64,000 nucleotides of DNA. Origin: Lachnospiraceae bacterium (GTDB taxonomy: Bacteria; Bacillota; Clostridia; Lachnospirales; Lachnospiraceae). The notes beneath the pieces are model-generated. The model worked only from the letters and a program-made list of their open reading frames with translations, ran no database searches and was not told the origin of the DNA. Below are positions 17,738-26,709 of the stretch, one piece after another. The DNA lies in contig JAFZNO010000100.1 of NCBI GenBank assembly GCA_017552985.1, positions 1 through 64,000 of the forward strand, in the 5' to 3' direction. Position 1 is the stretch's first letter. Each line of letters begins with the position of its first letter. The translations under genes were made by a program, and so were the position numbers.

Positions 17738-19144
17738 TTATTTTTCCAGCGCTTCAAACGCAGCCCTCGTCTCTTCCTCCGTAGCCGCGTTAACGTAATA
17801 GGTTCTGTCCGCCGTTACGATCTTAATATAGCATTCGCTCTGCAGGGAAAGAAACACCTTGCATTTCCCGCTGGTCTTCTCGGTAAAGTCTCCTTTCAGG
17901 AGGGACGGCATGCCCACGCCGGCAATTCTGGAAAGCTGCAATTCCGAAAGCTTCTCTCCAAACGTACAATCCTGGATTGCATCAACGTCGATGACGTATT
18001 CATCCCAGATCTGATGACACGTCAGCTGCCCATTTTCCACGCGAAGCTGCGTCGGCGTATTCTCCATCATGCCAAGGAATATGACCGCCACGAACGTTGC
18101 AACGATGGACAGTCCTCCAATAGCCAGGAAAACCTTTCCCATCGGATGCGCGTAATTGATCGTCCCGCCCACGCCGGCGCGCTTTTCCACGTTGAGCCTC
18201 TTGTCCTTGGGATTGTAATAAAGCATGCCCAAGATCCATTGATCATCATCGTCCTCTAAAAGCGTCATCTCCTTTTCGTAGCGCTCTTCGATCTTCTTAC
18301 TGCGAACAACGAACAGCAGGATTCCAATCATTATAAGCGCCATGTAAACCGCGAAGGAAATGATTATCAGCAGGTCGGAATACAGGAAGAGAAACGAGCC
18401 GCACCAAAGGATCATGAAAAGAAAATTTACCCAGCAAAACAGCACCATCAGGTCCGTCATGTTTTTCTTCTTCGCGCGGTTATAATTTGCGTTTACGGTA
18501 CTGTCCGCCGAAATAACTTCATTTTTTAGTCCGTCCATGACGTATCCAAGCACTAGCATCAGAAATCCCACTGCCGCAAACGTCATGCCCATGGTCGTCA
18601 TCAGGAACGAGCCAACGTACCAGCCTTCTCCCAGGTGAAGAACCTTCAGATCGGCCAGAAGTGCCACAATGGCAACGGCAAGTCCCAAAAGGCACGGAGT
18701 CCAAATGCTCACGGGATTTAATGAGTGCACGCTTCCGGCGTTGCTCAGGTCGGTTAATGACACACCCTCTTCGCTCTTGATCCCCAGGCTTCTTTTCAAG
18801 GCCTTCATCTCATGGTTTCCAACGGCATAAGGAATCATGATCGCCACGATCGCCACCATGACAAATCCCGTCCAGACCGCCGTCTGCACCGTCAGTCCCT
18901 TCAGGAGCAGAAAAGCGGCGGAAAGCGCGGTGGTCGCAACGCAGATCACAAGCGCCTGGCCGCGATATTTTTTTACGAACTGATCCACGGTTCCTGCCGT
19001 CTCCCCCTCCTGAAACTCCTGACGATTCTTCACGCCAAAGATCAGCTTTTTATTCTTCCACTGCTTCGGATAAATATGCATGAAATAAATCCAAACCGTG
19101 GGCACCAAACAAATAAACATTAGAAGTCCAAAAACCATCGACAT
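17738..19144 (-). CDS. Multi-span membrane protein, DUF5808-like with C-terminal PH-like domain
   Basis: A 468-residue integral membrane protein with about nine to ten hydrophobic segments. Near 285-310 it carries WILGMLYYNPKDKRLNVEKR, the DUF5808 signature (short aromatic-YYNP motif), followed by one more helix. The last 100 residues (from about 370) are soluble with beta strands like a bacterial PH domain. Proteins of this kind usually sit beside YtrA-type GntR regulators, as here. ATG at 19144 is preferred because GGAGGTG lies seven bases upstream; an ATG overlapping the regulator's stop is also possible. Function unknown. Confidence 0.8.
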   Translation of the reverse strand: MSMVFGLLMFICLVPTVWIYFMHIYPKQWKNKKLIFGVKNRQEFQEGETAGTVDQFVKKYRGQALVICVATTALSAAFLLLKGLTVQTAVWTGFVMVAIVAIMIPYAVGNHEMKALKRSLGIKSEEGVSLTDLSNAGSVHSLNPVSIWTPCLLGLAVAIVALLADLKVLHLGEGWYVGSFLMTTMGMTFAAVGFLMLVLGYVMDGLKNEVISADSTVNANYNRAKKKNMTDLMVLFCWVNFLFMILWCGSFLFLYSDLLIIISFAVYMALIMIGILLFVVRSKKIEERYEKEMTLLEDDDDQWILGMLYYNPKDKRLNVEKRAGVGGTINYAHPMGKVFLAIGGLSIVATFVAVIFLGMMENTPTQLRVENGQLTCHQIWDEYVIDVDAIQDCTFGEKLSELQLSRIAGVGMPSLLKGDFTEKTSGKCKVFLSLQSECYIKIVTADRTYYVNAATEEETRAAFEALEK

Positions 19145-19158
19145 CGTCAACACCTCCA

Positions 19159-19524
19159 TTATTTTCCGTAATACTCATCCACCAGCGCCATGATCTCCGA
19201 CTTTGAGACGCCGGAGATCCGGGCCTCCGACACGATCCGCTTCAGCTCCGCCTTGTTGGCATCAGGCACGTTGGCCTGCTTTTGTATCTCCGTGCGGACG
19301 CGGGCTCCGTTCTTCCGGTCCGTCATAACGTAACCTTCCGTCTTTAACAACTGATAGGCCTTACTCACCGTCATGGTATTAATCCCCATCTCCAGAGCCA
19401 GCGCTCTTACCGTCGGGAGCTGTTCCCCCGCCGCCAGCTCGCCGCTGGAGATCCCCATAACGATCTGATTTCTTATTTGCATGTAAATCGGTACGTCCGA
19501 TAATTCATTGATTCTAATAACCAT
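19159..19524 (-). CDS. GntR-family (YtrA-type) transcriptional regulator
   Basis: A 121-residue repressor-type protein: a winged helix-turn-helix (about 1-75, with IYMQIRNQIVMGISSGEL and LPTVRALALEMGIN typical of GntR) and only a short C-terminal dimerisation tail, as in the YtrA subfamily. It lies inside the ABC operon it probably controls. A TGTATT-n9-AATACA operator at the operon promoter is a plausible target. The inducer is unknown; relatives respond to cell-wall antibiotics. Confidence 0.92.
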   Translation of the reverse strand: MVIRINELSDVPIYMQIRNQIVMGISSGELAAGEQLPTVRALALEMGINTMTVSKAYQLLKTEGYVMTDRKNGARVRTEIQKQANVPDANKAELKRIVSEARISGVSKSEIMALVDEYYGK

Positions 19525-19542
19525 ATCCCGTCATCCTTTCCC

Positions 19543-19878
19543 TCAAACCTTGGTTGGATCATAATATTTCTTATAGATTCCGTTATAGACCGCCGGCAGC
19601 ATCGGGATTCCCACGACAAAGCTTGCAATGAGGCAAATCCCGCCGATCTTACCGCCCATAAACGTTCCCAGAAAAGTGTCGATCCACATAAGGACGGAAA
19701 AGGCGATCCACATCTTTCCCAACGCCTTGTTGTACGCCTTCACGTCCTTGATCTCTCCCGGCTTAAACTCCTGTCCCGTCCAAAAATTCCCGGGATCCTT
19801 CTTTCGCATCACGTAAATTCCAAGACCCGTAAATACGGCCGAGCACGGTCCCATAATGATTCCGTAAATAATTCTCAT
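19543..19878 (-). CDS. Small membrane protein (DUF3784-like)
   Basis: A 111-residue protein with three hydrophobic segments (residues 3-22, 55-72, 75-95). A short conserved-looking loop FWTGQEFKPGEIKDVKAYNK lies after helix one, as in DUF3784/SdpI-related small proteins. The ribosome site is weak. It sits between the permease and the GntR gene of the ABC operon. Role unknown; possibly an accessory transporter subunit. Confidence 0.7.
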   Translation of the reverse strand: MRIIYGIIMGPCSAVFTGLGIYVMRKKDPGNFWTGQEFKPGEIKDVKAYNKALGKMWIAFSVLMWIDTFLGTFMGGKIGGICLIASFVVGIPMLPAVYNGIYKKYYDPTKV

Positions 19879-19908
19879 CCTTGTAATTACCCTGTGTTTT
19901 AGCCTCAG

Positions 19909-20670
19909 TTACAATCTTTTCCTGTCAAAAGCTACCATACTTATCATACCACTACCTGCGATCACTACGCCAGCGATAATCATGGCTGCGTAAAAATCTT
20001 TCACTTCCATGGCTCCCACTGCCGTCTGCAATCCGTTCATCAACTGAAGGGGCAAATACTTCTGGAGCTTTGGCACGTAATTCGCAAAGAACAGCACTGC
20101 TGCCACGCCCCCCGTCCCCATCAGGACCTGGCCTCCCGTACTTGCCATTGCGGAAAAAGCCAAAAGCAGCGCCAGCATCACCATGCCAAACAGCCAGTAC
20201 GCAAACACGCCAAACATTAGGTGTGGCACCTCATCCCCGCCCCAAAAATAAGCGGTATAGCCATACGTGATGCCAAAATATATTAGATACAGAGCCGTCC
20301 AGCTGCCATACGTCACGATCATCTTCGATAGCATGATCTTCTTCCGGGACAGTCCCTTCGTTACCACCTGCACCAGCGTTCCCCTTTGATACTCATTCGT
20401 CAGAACGCCGCTGCTCATCAAAACAATGACGATCAATGTCATCGGCGCGTTTTTATAAAACTGCGTCCAGCTTGTCATGGCATTTACCGTAACCTCACCA
20501 ATCTGAAGCCCCGACTGGGCGATGCTGTCTTCAAGCATCTCCATCATCCACGGCGTCAGCTTTGCAATGGCAGGATTCATAATGCCAAAGATCGCAAAGA
20601 TAATGACCAGGAGAAGCAGTCTTCCCGTCCGCGTCATCTCCATCCATTCCTTCTTCAAAAATGCTTTCAT
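19909..20670 (-). CDS. ABC-2 transporter permease
   Basis: A 253-residue membrane subunit with six predicted helices. After the first helix it carries SSGVLTNEYQRGTLVQVVTKGLSRKK, read as the ABC-2 coupling motif (E-x-x-x-G-T). AGAAGGG precedes ATG. It lies 30 bp after its ATPase gene. Together they form an exporter in a GntR-controlled operon; the substrate (peptide, antibiotic or lipid) is not identifiable. Confidence 0.88.
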   Translation of the reverse strand: MKAFLKKEWMEMTRTGRLLLLVIIFAIFGIMNPAIAKLTPWMMEMLEDSIAQSGLQIGEVTVNAMTSWTQFYKNAPMTLIVIVLMSSGVLTNEYQRGTLVQVVTKGLSRKKIMLSKMIVTYGSWTALYLIYFGITYGYTAYFWGGDEVPHLMFGVFAYWLFGMVMLALLLAFSAMASTGGQVLMGTGGVAAVLFFANYVPKLQKYLPLQLMNGLQTAVGAMEVKDFYAAMIIAGVVIAGSGMISMVAFDRKRL

Positions 20671-20700
20671 CGTTTCCCTTCTTTCCCGTTTCGCCGCTTC

Positions 20701-21642
20701 TTACGCTTTTCCTTCCCGCCCTTCAACGTCTGCCGCAAGGCTCCCGCTCTTCAAGACTTCCATGAACACGTCCTCCAGCGTCGCCTCCTGTTTTTCCATC
20801 CGCACAAAAGGCATTTCATGATCCGCCAGGAACCGCAAGACGTCGGATACCTTTGCAGCATCCTTAAGAAGCAGCACCTCCGGCTTCACCACCTGAAAAC
20901 CGCTGAAGGTTCCCGCCAGGGTCTGGGCGTCCTCCGCCCGCTCCATCTGGATCTCCACGGCATTGCTCCGCCTCTTGCTCTTTACTTCCTCTATGCTCCC
21001 CTGCATCACGATCCTTCCGTCATTTAAGAGAGCCATTTCGTCACAGATATGCTCAACGTCGGAAAGTACGTGGGTTGAAAACAATATCGTCGTCTCCTCC
21101 TTCGCCGCAACGAGGACGTCCAGAATCTCCTTGCGCCCCAAGGGATCCAGGGCCGAAGTCGGTTCGTCACAGATGAGGAGCTTCGGTCTCCCAAGAAGCG
21201 CCTGCGCAATGCCCAGCCTTTGCTTCATGCCGCGGGAAAAGCCCTTGATCCTATGCTTTTCATCCGCGAGTCCAACGAGCCTAAGCATCTCCTCACATCT
21301 GCCCTTGATCTCTCCCGAAGGCAATCCCGTGATCTCCCCGCAAAAATTCAAATATTCCATTGCCGTCATAAAGGAATAATACTCCGGCACGTCCGGCAGA
21401 TAACCGATAAAACGATTCGTTTTCGTATTTCCGTAGTGCACGGGCTCCCCGCACACGCGGACCTCTCCCGCATCCGCCGCAAGGAGTCCCAGCGTCACCT
21501 TCATGGTCGTCGTCTTCCCGGCGCCGTTTCTTCCGACAAAGCCAAAAACCTTCTTCTCCGGCACGGTTAATTCAACACCCTGAAGCACCTTCTTTTCCCC
21601 AAAGCTTTTTTTCAGCCCGGATATTTCCAAAACGTTCATCAT
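20701..21642 (-). CDS. ABC transporter ATPase
   Basis: A 313-residue nucleotide-binding subunit of the CcmA/YtrB type. Walker A GRNGAGKTT, signature FSRGMKQRL, Walker B LLICDEPTS, and the switch histidine in FSTHVL. The C-terminal 90 residues hold the usual regulatory extension. ATG at 21642 overlaps the stop of the upstream small gene (TGATG), so it is coupled. It pairs with the permease at 19909. Confidence 0.92.
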   Translation of the reverse strand: MMNVLEISGLKKSFGEKKVLQGVELTVPEKKVFGFVGRNGAGKTTTMKVTLGLLAADAGEVRVCGEPVHYGNTKTNRFIGYLPDVPEYYSFMTAMEYLNFCGEITGLPSGEIKGRCEEMLRLVGLADEKHRIKGFSRGMKQRLGIAQALLGRPKLLICDEPTSALDPLGRKEILDVLVAAKEETTILFSTHVLSDVEHICDEMALLNDGRIVMQGSIEEVKSKRRSNAVEIQMERAEDAQTLAGTFSGFQVVKPEVLLLKDAAKVSDVLRFLADHEMPFVRMEKQEATLEDVFMEVLKSGSLAADVEGREGKA

Positions 21643-21845
21643 CACGCATCTTCCTTTCCAAGAAGAAAATACAAAATCGGTCCAATAAACTCCATTCCCA
21701 CAATGCAGATCACAACCCACAAGACGCGGTTTCCGCGTTTGTAATTCTCATGGGTCAAAACGTGTCTCAGCGTATATGCCAGTAAAACAATCTCTGCAAT
21801 GATAACTGGGATCAAAAACGGTAACATTTCTTTTAAATCAGGCAT
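21642..21845 (-). CDS. PLDc_N-like two-helix membrane protein
   Basis: A 67-residue protein of two transmembrane helices with a basic loop (THENYKRGNRVLWVVICIVG) and the PILYFLLGKE ending typical of the phospholipase-D N-terminal (PLDc_N) family. GGAGAAG lies before ATG. It is the first gene of the GntR-controlled ABC operon. Such small proteins are common next to YtrA-type ABC genes; a role in immunity or transporter assembly is inference. Confidence 0.8.
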   Translation of the reverse strand: MPDLKEMLPFLIPVIIAEIVLLAYTLRHVLTHENYKRGNRVLWVVICIVGMEFIGPILYFLLGKEDA

Positions 21846-21924
21846 AATCTTCTCCTTTCCCGGAGTCAGGCCTGCCAGCCTTCTCCTTTTTAACTTCCGT
21901 CATTTATTTATATGTTGCATTATT

Positions 21925-21945
21925 TGTATTGCTCCTTGTAATACA
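21925..21945. promoter_or_regulatory. Candidate GntR operator
   Basis: TGTATT-n9-AATACA inverted repeat covering the expected transcription start of the ABC operon. Its position fits repression by the GntR protein encoded in the operon. Confidence 0.5.
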
Positions 21946-21946
21946 T

Positions 21947-21975
21947 ATAATACATCCAGCGATTAACTTTGTCAA
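21947..21975 (-). promoter_or_regulatory. GntR/ABC operon promoter
   Basis: Minus-strand TTGACA, exactly 17 bp, TATTAT, about 100 bp before the first start codon. Confidence 0.75.
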
Positions 21976-22013
21976 TAGGCTCCGTCAAAAATTTTTGTCC
22001 TAGGCTTCCAACC

Positions 22014-22049
22014 AAAAAAGGGAGAGGGGCTTAACGCCTCTCTCCCTTC
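22014..22049 (-). terminator. Terminator of HD-GYP gene
   Basis: Minus-strand GGGAGAG/CTCTCCC stem followed by TTTTTT, directly after the stop at 22063. Confidence 0.88.
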
Positions 22050-22062
22050 TAAAACCACTTCC

Positions 22063-25000
22063 CTATTTCTCTTCGGTCTTGCTGTCTTCTGTAGTTTTGT
22101 CTCCCTCAACCGGCTTCCCATCTTCCGCAGCCTTAGCCTCCTCAGCCTTCTTCTCCTCTTCGGCCTGCTTCTCCTGTTTCTTGTGGATGTTGTTGATGTC
22201 CTCCATGCTTCCGCCGCCCTTGTCATCCTCTGCACGGAACTCACCCTTCTCCACCAATCTAAGGAACGCCTCCACCACGTCGCTGGTTAGCTGGGTTCCG
22301 GCCACCTCCCGGATGATCGAAACGGCCTTGTCGAAATTCATCCTCTTACGATAAGGACGGTCGGAATACATCGCATCGAAGGTATCCGCCACGGCGATGA
22401 TCTGTGCCACCCGCGGAATGCCGGTCAGCGTTAGTCCCTGGGGATATCCCTTGCCGTCCGGCCGCTCGTGATGCGATCTCGCGCCAATTGCCAGCTCCGG
22501 CATGATGTTGATCTTCCGAAGCGCTTCATATCCCAGCGCGGAATGGGACTTGATCACGGCAAATTCCTGATCCGTCAGCTTTCCCTGCTTGTTCAGCACC
22601 TCAGGCGGCACGCCGATCTTTCCGATGTCATGCAACAGGGCGATGTTACGGTATTTCTCCACCGTCTCCTCGTCATAACCCAGTTCCCTTGTCAGCATTG
22701 CCGTGTATTCCGCCACTCTCGTGGAATGACCTCGCGTGTAGCGGTCCTTCATGTCGATGGTCATAGCGAAGGCTTCCGTGATCTCGCGGATCAGCTGCTT
22801 GTTCTCCTCTTGTTTCTTAAGGAGGGCCTTCGTCTTTTTGCGCACGTAATGGATCACAACGTTCGCGATCAGGACAAGGATCAAGATGATGCACAGGATC
22901 TGGAACCAGAGCTGCTCAATGAGCGCCTTCTGTTTTACGATGGTCACCACAAGTTCCTTGTTCGAATTGCCTGAAAAATCGCTCAGGCGCATCACAAATT
23001 GATACGTGCCGCCGTTCAGGTTGGTGTAATCCACCTCTCCGAAATCACTTCTGCTGACCGTCGTCACGTTCTTTTCGAATCCCTTTAGATAATACGACAC
23101 CTCAGGATTCATCAAGGTATATGCGTATACGTAACCGTGAATGGTCAGTTTTTTCACCTTGGACGAGATCGTAAAGTGACCGTCCTCGTCCGGATAGATC
23201 ATTTCGCCGTCCGCCTCCACAAAGGGCACTGCCATCTTTACGTTGGTCACGGTTTCAAAGGGCGTTTCAACATTCACCCTGATCACGCCGGAGCTACACG
23301 CAACGTACAGATCTCCGTTTTCCGACACGTCGCTGTAGGAGTTTGAAGTCGGCACGTGCGACATGCCATTGTCACGGCCGTAGAACGTCACGTTGAGCTC
23401 CTCATTCCTGATCAGTTCTTCCGCGGGAACCGCATAGATTCCGTTACTGCTCAGGATCCAGAGTTCTCCCTTGCTGTTTTCGATCACGTCAAAATTGTTG
23501 GGATACGGGAACTTTCGGATGGTCGTCACCTTATAATCTTCCGTCATGTACGCCAAAGAGTTACTGGTCACGATCCAAAACAGCTTTCTCTTTTCATCAC
23601 GTTTGATCCTCATGATAACGCTGGAGCGCAAGCCTTCCTCCGTCCCCACGTGGACGACGTTCTTTCCCTTGACGACATAGATTCCGTCGCCGTCCGTACC
23701 GGCCAGAATGTCCCCGTTTGTACCCTCCGCAACGGTCAAGATCTCCGTATTGCTGATGCCGGATTTCTCGTTATAAACCTCCGTGACCTTGTCTCCTTCG
23801 ATCACGGCAACGCCGCCCGTACATGCCACAAGAAAGCTTCCGTCTTTTCTTTCCGCCACCGTTCTGATGCGGTCCGATGGCATTCCGTCCTCCACGGAAA
23901 AACGTACCACGTTTCCGTGATCGTAACGGGTCAGCGTATTTTCCTTGTAGGTGGAAAACCATAATCTTCCCTTGGAATCACAGATGATGGAGCGGATACG
24001 GAATCCCTTGAAAAGAGAGATCAAATCATCCGCGGGGATCTTGGTCCCTGAAGCCGTCACCGCACTCTTCACCGGAATGCTTTCAATGACCTTGTCCTCT
24101 CCCAGCACCAAGAGTCCGTCGTCCATTCCGACGTAAAGCAGCCCGTCCGCGTAACAGGTGGAGTTCACCACCTCGTCGCCCAGGCCAAAGCGGTCAAGCA
24201 CGTCCATGAATTGGTCCGGAACGATCTTCATCACGCCCTGTCTTGAGGATGCAAACCATAGATTTCCCTGATAGTCCGTGATCACCCTCTCGACGGAATG
24301 AATCATCGGCACGTTCTCCAGCACCTGACACTTTCCGTTTTCCACCATGGCAATGCCGTTATCCGCGCACACCCAGAGCTGGTCCTGGATCAGCTTAACG
24401 TCATTCACGTAATTCAAAGGCGCCACGCTGATCACCTTTGCATCCTTCATTCCGTCGTCCAGTTTTCCGTAATAAAGCTCCGCGTCCTTGGTGCCGATAT
24501 ATACGTATCCCGGCTTCTCCGGATCCGGATAGAGCGCGTGAATGGATGGGATTCCCATCTTCCCGCCCTCATAAAATCCGACCATTTTTTCCTTCTCAAT
24601 GACAAACACGGCGTCATTCATCGTCAGTCCGTAAATGCGGCCATCCTCTCCCACGTACAGTTCCCTGACGTATTCATTCTGGATCTGCGGTTCATCAAAG
24701 ATCCTCAAATTCAGGTTCTGATCGATGATCGCAATGCCGTGGGTCGTCGCGACGAAAATATTACCGTCGCCGTCTTCCGCGACGGCACGGATGGATAAGG
24801 ATTGTAAACCGTCCGACTTGTCAAAGTGCCGCTCCTGGTTGCCATCAAGCATCACCACGCCGCTGTCGTTTGTCCCAACCCATAATCTGTTCTTGCTGTC
24901 TGCATACAGACTCACCACGCTGGCAATGCCCGTGGTGGAATCCATTCTTTCGAAGGTATTGCCGTCATAACGGATCAGGCCGCTGTAGCTTCCGATCCAC

Positions 25001-25245
25001 AAGAAGCCCTCTTCCGTCTCCAAAATGGCGTTCGCCTCCGAAGTGGGCAGTCCATTGGTATTGTCATACAGGATCGCGGCGAATCCTTCGCTCCGCCCCG
25101 TATAATCCACGGTGATCTTCTTTCCCGCTTCACTGTCCGCGGCATGCAGAAAAACCGGCGTGCATCCAGCCACGGCAATCCAGGCTGCCAGCATGCCCGT
25201 GCAGATTCGCGTTACCCATTGCATTCTCCGATTTCTTTTCTTCAT
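22063..25245 (-). CDS. Beta-propeller (Reg_prop) transmembrane receptor with HD-GYP output
   Basis: A 1060-residue membrane sensor. An N-terminal signal/anchor is followed by a large external region with many Reg_prop-type blades (GLPTSEANAILETEEGFLW, SLYADSKNRLWVGT and relatives) to about 670, a Y_Y_Y-like domain, one transmembrane helix near 790, then HD-GYP (about 830-1000) with HDIGKIGVP and HHERPDGKGYP, and a Lys/Glu-rich tail. HD-GYP enzymes hydrolyse c-di-GMP or 3'3'-cGAMP. Most Reg_prop receptors end in histidine kinases or GGDEF, so this output is less common. The start ATG at 25245 has GAGGGA seven bases upstream. The blades probably bind a carbohydrate, which is inference. Confidence 0.9.
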   Translation of the reverse strand: MKKRNRRMQWVTRICTGMLAAWIAVAGCTPVFLHAADSEAGKKITVDYTGRSEGFAAILYDNTNGLPTSEANAILETEEGFLWIGSYSGLIRYDGNTFERMDSTTGIASVVSLYADSKNRLWVGTNDSGVVMLDGNQERHFDKSDGLQSLSIRAVAEDGDGNIFVATTHGIAIIDQNLNLRIFDEPQIQNEYVRELYVGEDGRIYGLTMNDAVFVIEKEKMVGFYEGGKMGIPSIHALYPDPEKPGYVYIGTKDAELYYGKLDDGMKDAKVISVAPLNYVNDVKLIQDQLWVCADNGIAMVENGKCQVLENVPMIHSVERVITDYQGNLWFASSRQGVMKIVPDQFMDVLDRFGLGDEVVNSTCYADGLLYVGMDDGLLVLGEDKVIESIPVKSAVTASGTKIPADDLISLFKGFRIRSIICDSKGRLWFSTYKENTLTRYDHGNVVRFSVEDGMPSDRIRTVAERKDGSFLVACTGGVAVIEGDKVTEVYNEKSGISNTEILTVAEGTNGDILAGTDGDGIYVVKGKNVVHVGTEEGLRSSVIMRIKRDEKRKLFWIVTSNSLAYMTEDYKVTTIRKFPYPNNFDVIENSKGELWILSSNGIYAVPAEELIRNEELNVTFYGRDNGMSHVPTSNSYSDVSENGDLYVACSSGVIRVNVETPFETVTNVKMAVPFVEADGEMIYPDEDGHFTISSKVKKLTIHGYVYAYTLMNPEVSYYLKGFEKNVTTVSRSDFGEVDYTNLNGGTYQFVMRLSDFSGNSNKELVVTIVKQKALIEQLWFQILCIILILVLIANVVIHYVRKKTKALLKKQEENKQLIREITEAFAMTIDMKDRYTRGHSTRVAEYTAMLTRELGYDEETVEKYRNIALLHDIGKIGVPPEVLNKQGKLTDQEFAVIKSHSALGYEALRKINIMPELAIGARSHHERPDGKGYPQGLTLTGIPRVAQIIAVADTFDAMYSDRPYRKRMNFDKAVSIIREVAGTQLTSDVVEAFLRLVEKGEFRAEDDKGGGSMEDINNIHKKQEKQAEEEKKAEEAKAAEDGKPVEGDKTTEDSKTEEK

Positions 25246-25273
25246 TCGCACGTCCCTCGAATCTCTTTCGGTT

Positions 25274-26263
25274 TTATGCGACGTCGTTCGGCGTCCGCTT
25301 TCCTTCCTTTGCGTCCATCAGATTCTGAAGCGTCGTCTCCGCTATGGCTGCAAGTGCCTCCAAGGTATAGAATCCCTGATGCGACGTGATCATCACGTTG
25401 GGGAAGGCAAGGAGTCTTGCCGTAACGGAATGCTCCATGATGTCATCCGAGCGGTCCTCGTAAACGTTTCCCGTCTCCTCCTCATATACGTCAAGTCCCA
25501 CGCCCAGGAACTTATTCAGGCGGATGCCTTCGATCAGTTCCTGCGTATTCACCAGCGCGCCCCTTGACGTATTCACCAGGATCACGCCGTCCTTCATCTT
25601 CTTGATGGATTCGATATTGATCATGTGGTAAGTGCTGTCCATCAGAGGACAGTGGAGCGAGATCAGGTCGCTTTGCGCCAGGAGTTCATCCATGGTAACG
25701 TACTCCACGAAATCCGAAAGCGCGGGATTCTGGCACACGTCATACGCGATCACCCGCATGCCAAAGCCGCGGCAGATCCTGCACATGGCCGCGCCGATCT
25801 TTCCCGTTCCGACGATTCCCGCCGTCTTCCCATAGAAGTTCACGCCACGAAGCCCCTTCAGCGTATAGTCGTTCTCGCGAACCTTATTGTAAGCCTTGTA
25901 AAGTCTTCTGTTCACGGCCAGCGCCAGTGCCATGGCAAGCTCTGCCACGGATTCCGGCGAATATCCTGGAACGCGCTTTACGACGATGCCCAACTCCTTC
26001 GCCTTGTCCACGTCCACGTTGTTAAATCCCGCGCATCTCATCAGCACCGCCATGACACCGCAATCCTTCAAAATGGTCAGCGTCTCCGCTCCCACGTCCG
26101 CGCTCACGAACGCGCAAACCGCATCATAGCCCTTGGCCAGTACTGCCGTTCTCGGCTCCAGCTCCGGATCGATGTAATCAATGGTGATCTCAGGAAACTG
26201 CCCCAAAACGTTTCCAAAAGACTTTTTATCATATACTTTGGCTGCATAAAATAATACCTTCAA
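25274..26263 (-). CDS. ldhA: D-lactate dehydrogenase (2-hydroxyacid dehydrogenase)
   Basis: A 329-residue NADH-linked enzyme reducing pyruvate to D-lactate. NAD-binding GTGKIG (about 151-156); catalytic Arg in SRGALVN (about 233), Glu in DVYEEE (about 262) and His in SHQGF (about 294) are present. The start is TTG at 26263 with GGAGGG six bases upstream; the next upstream frame has no ribosome site and the N-terminus (LKVLFYAAKVYDKKSF) then aligns with the family. An inverted repeat lies between its -10 and -35. It is monocistronic. Confidence 0.93.
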   Translation of the reverse strand: MKVLFYAAKVYDKKSFGNVLGQFPEITIDYIDPELEPRTAVLAKGYDAVCAFVSADVGAETLTILKDCGVMAVLMRCAGFNNVDVDKAKELGIVVKRVPGYSPESVAELAMALALAVNRRLYKAYNKVRENDYTLKGLRGVNFYGKTAGIVGTGKIGAAMCRICRGFGMRVIAYDVCQNPALSDFVEYVTMDELLAQSDLISLHCPLMDSTYHMINIESIKKMKDGVILVNTSRGALVNTQELIEGIRLNKFLGVGLDVYEEETGNVYEDRSDDIMEHSVTARLLAFPNVMITSHQGFYTLEALAAIAETTLQNLMDAKEGKRTPNDVA

Positions 26264-26297
26264 CGCAAACCCTCCTTTACCCAATAAAGATAATCTT

Positions 26298-26326
26298 ATT
26301 TTACCACGATTTCCCCAAAATCGCAA
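26298..26326 (-). promoter_or_regulatory. ldhA promoter with internal inverted repeat
   Basis: Minus-strand TTGCGA, 17 bp, TAAAAT. CGATTTCCCCAAAATCG (26307-26323) is an inverted repeat placed between the hexamers, a good location for a repressor. It does not match a Rex site. Confidence 0.5.
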
Positions 26327-26369
26327 TGTAAGTTCCCACGTGATCCATTTTCTCAGAAACGGAAACGCA

Positions 26370-26413
26370 CAAAAGGCGAATGACTGAACTTCATCAGCCA
26401 CCCGCCTTCTTTT
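26370..26413 (-). terminator. Terminator after small gene
   Basis: Two-tier hairpin on the minus strand: AGGCG/CGCCT outside and TGGCTGA/TCAGTCA inside, followed by TTTTG. Confidence 0.7.
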
Positions 26414-26438
26414 GCGATTCTTACTTTTTCATTTTTCT

Positions 26439-26624
26439 TTATTTCGACAGTCTTTGAAGTTCACGGAAATACCGCTCCGTCACCCTCGCCAACTTTCTCA
26501 TGGTGCGGAGTTCTTTCCTGTCAATCTTTCCATTATCCCTGAGCGCAGCCCTTTTTACCGAACGGATAAAATTCCTGCAATTCAGCATTTGATTGGTGAT
26601 CTCTAACTTCACAAGACTGTTCAT
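26439..26624 (-). CDS. Small basic helical protein, unknown
   Basis: A 61-residue frame beginning MNSLVKLEITNQ with AAAGGG eight bases upstream. It is rich in Arg/Lys and predicted all-helical (RKELRTMRKLARVTERYFRE). It can be extended upstream by 6 residues to another ATG, or further to a GTG at 26678, but the latter overlaps a likely -10 hexamer. A promoter and a terminator bracket it, which supports expression. I do not recognise a family. Confidence 0.5.
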   Translation of the reverse strand: MNSLVKLEITNQMLNCRNFIRSVKRAALRDNGKIDRKELRTMRKLARVTERYFRELQRLSK

Positions 26625-26668
26625 CTGTTTTACCCTTTGCATCAATTCCGGTTTACAGTTACAAGAGC

Positions 26669-26697
26669 ATTGTAACACGTTCGCTTGCTTTGGGCAA
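26669..26697 (-). promoter_or_regulatory. Possible promoter of small gene
   Basis: Minus-strand TTGCCC, 17 bp, TACAAT, about 45 bp before the ATG at 26624. Confidence 0.45.
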
Positions 26698-26709
26698 TCG
26701 CAGATTCCG

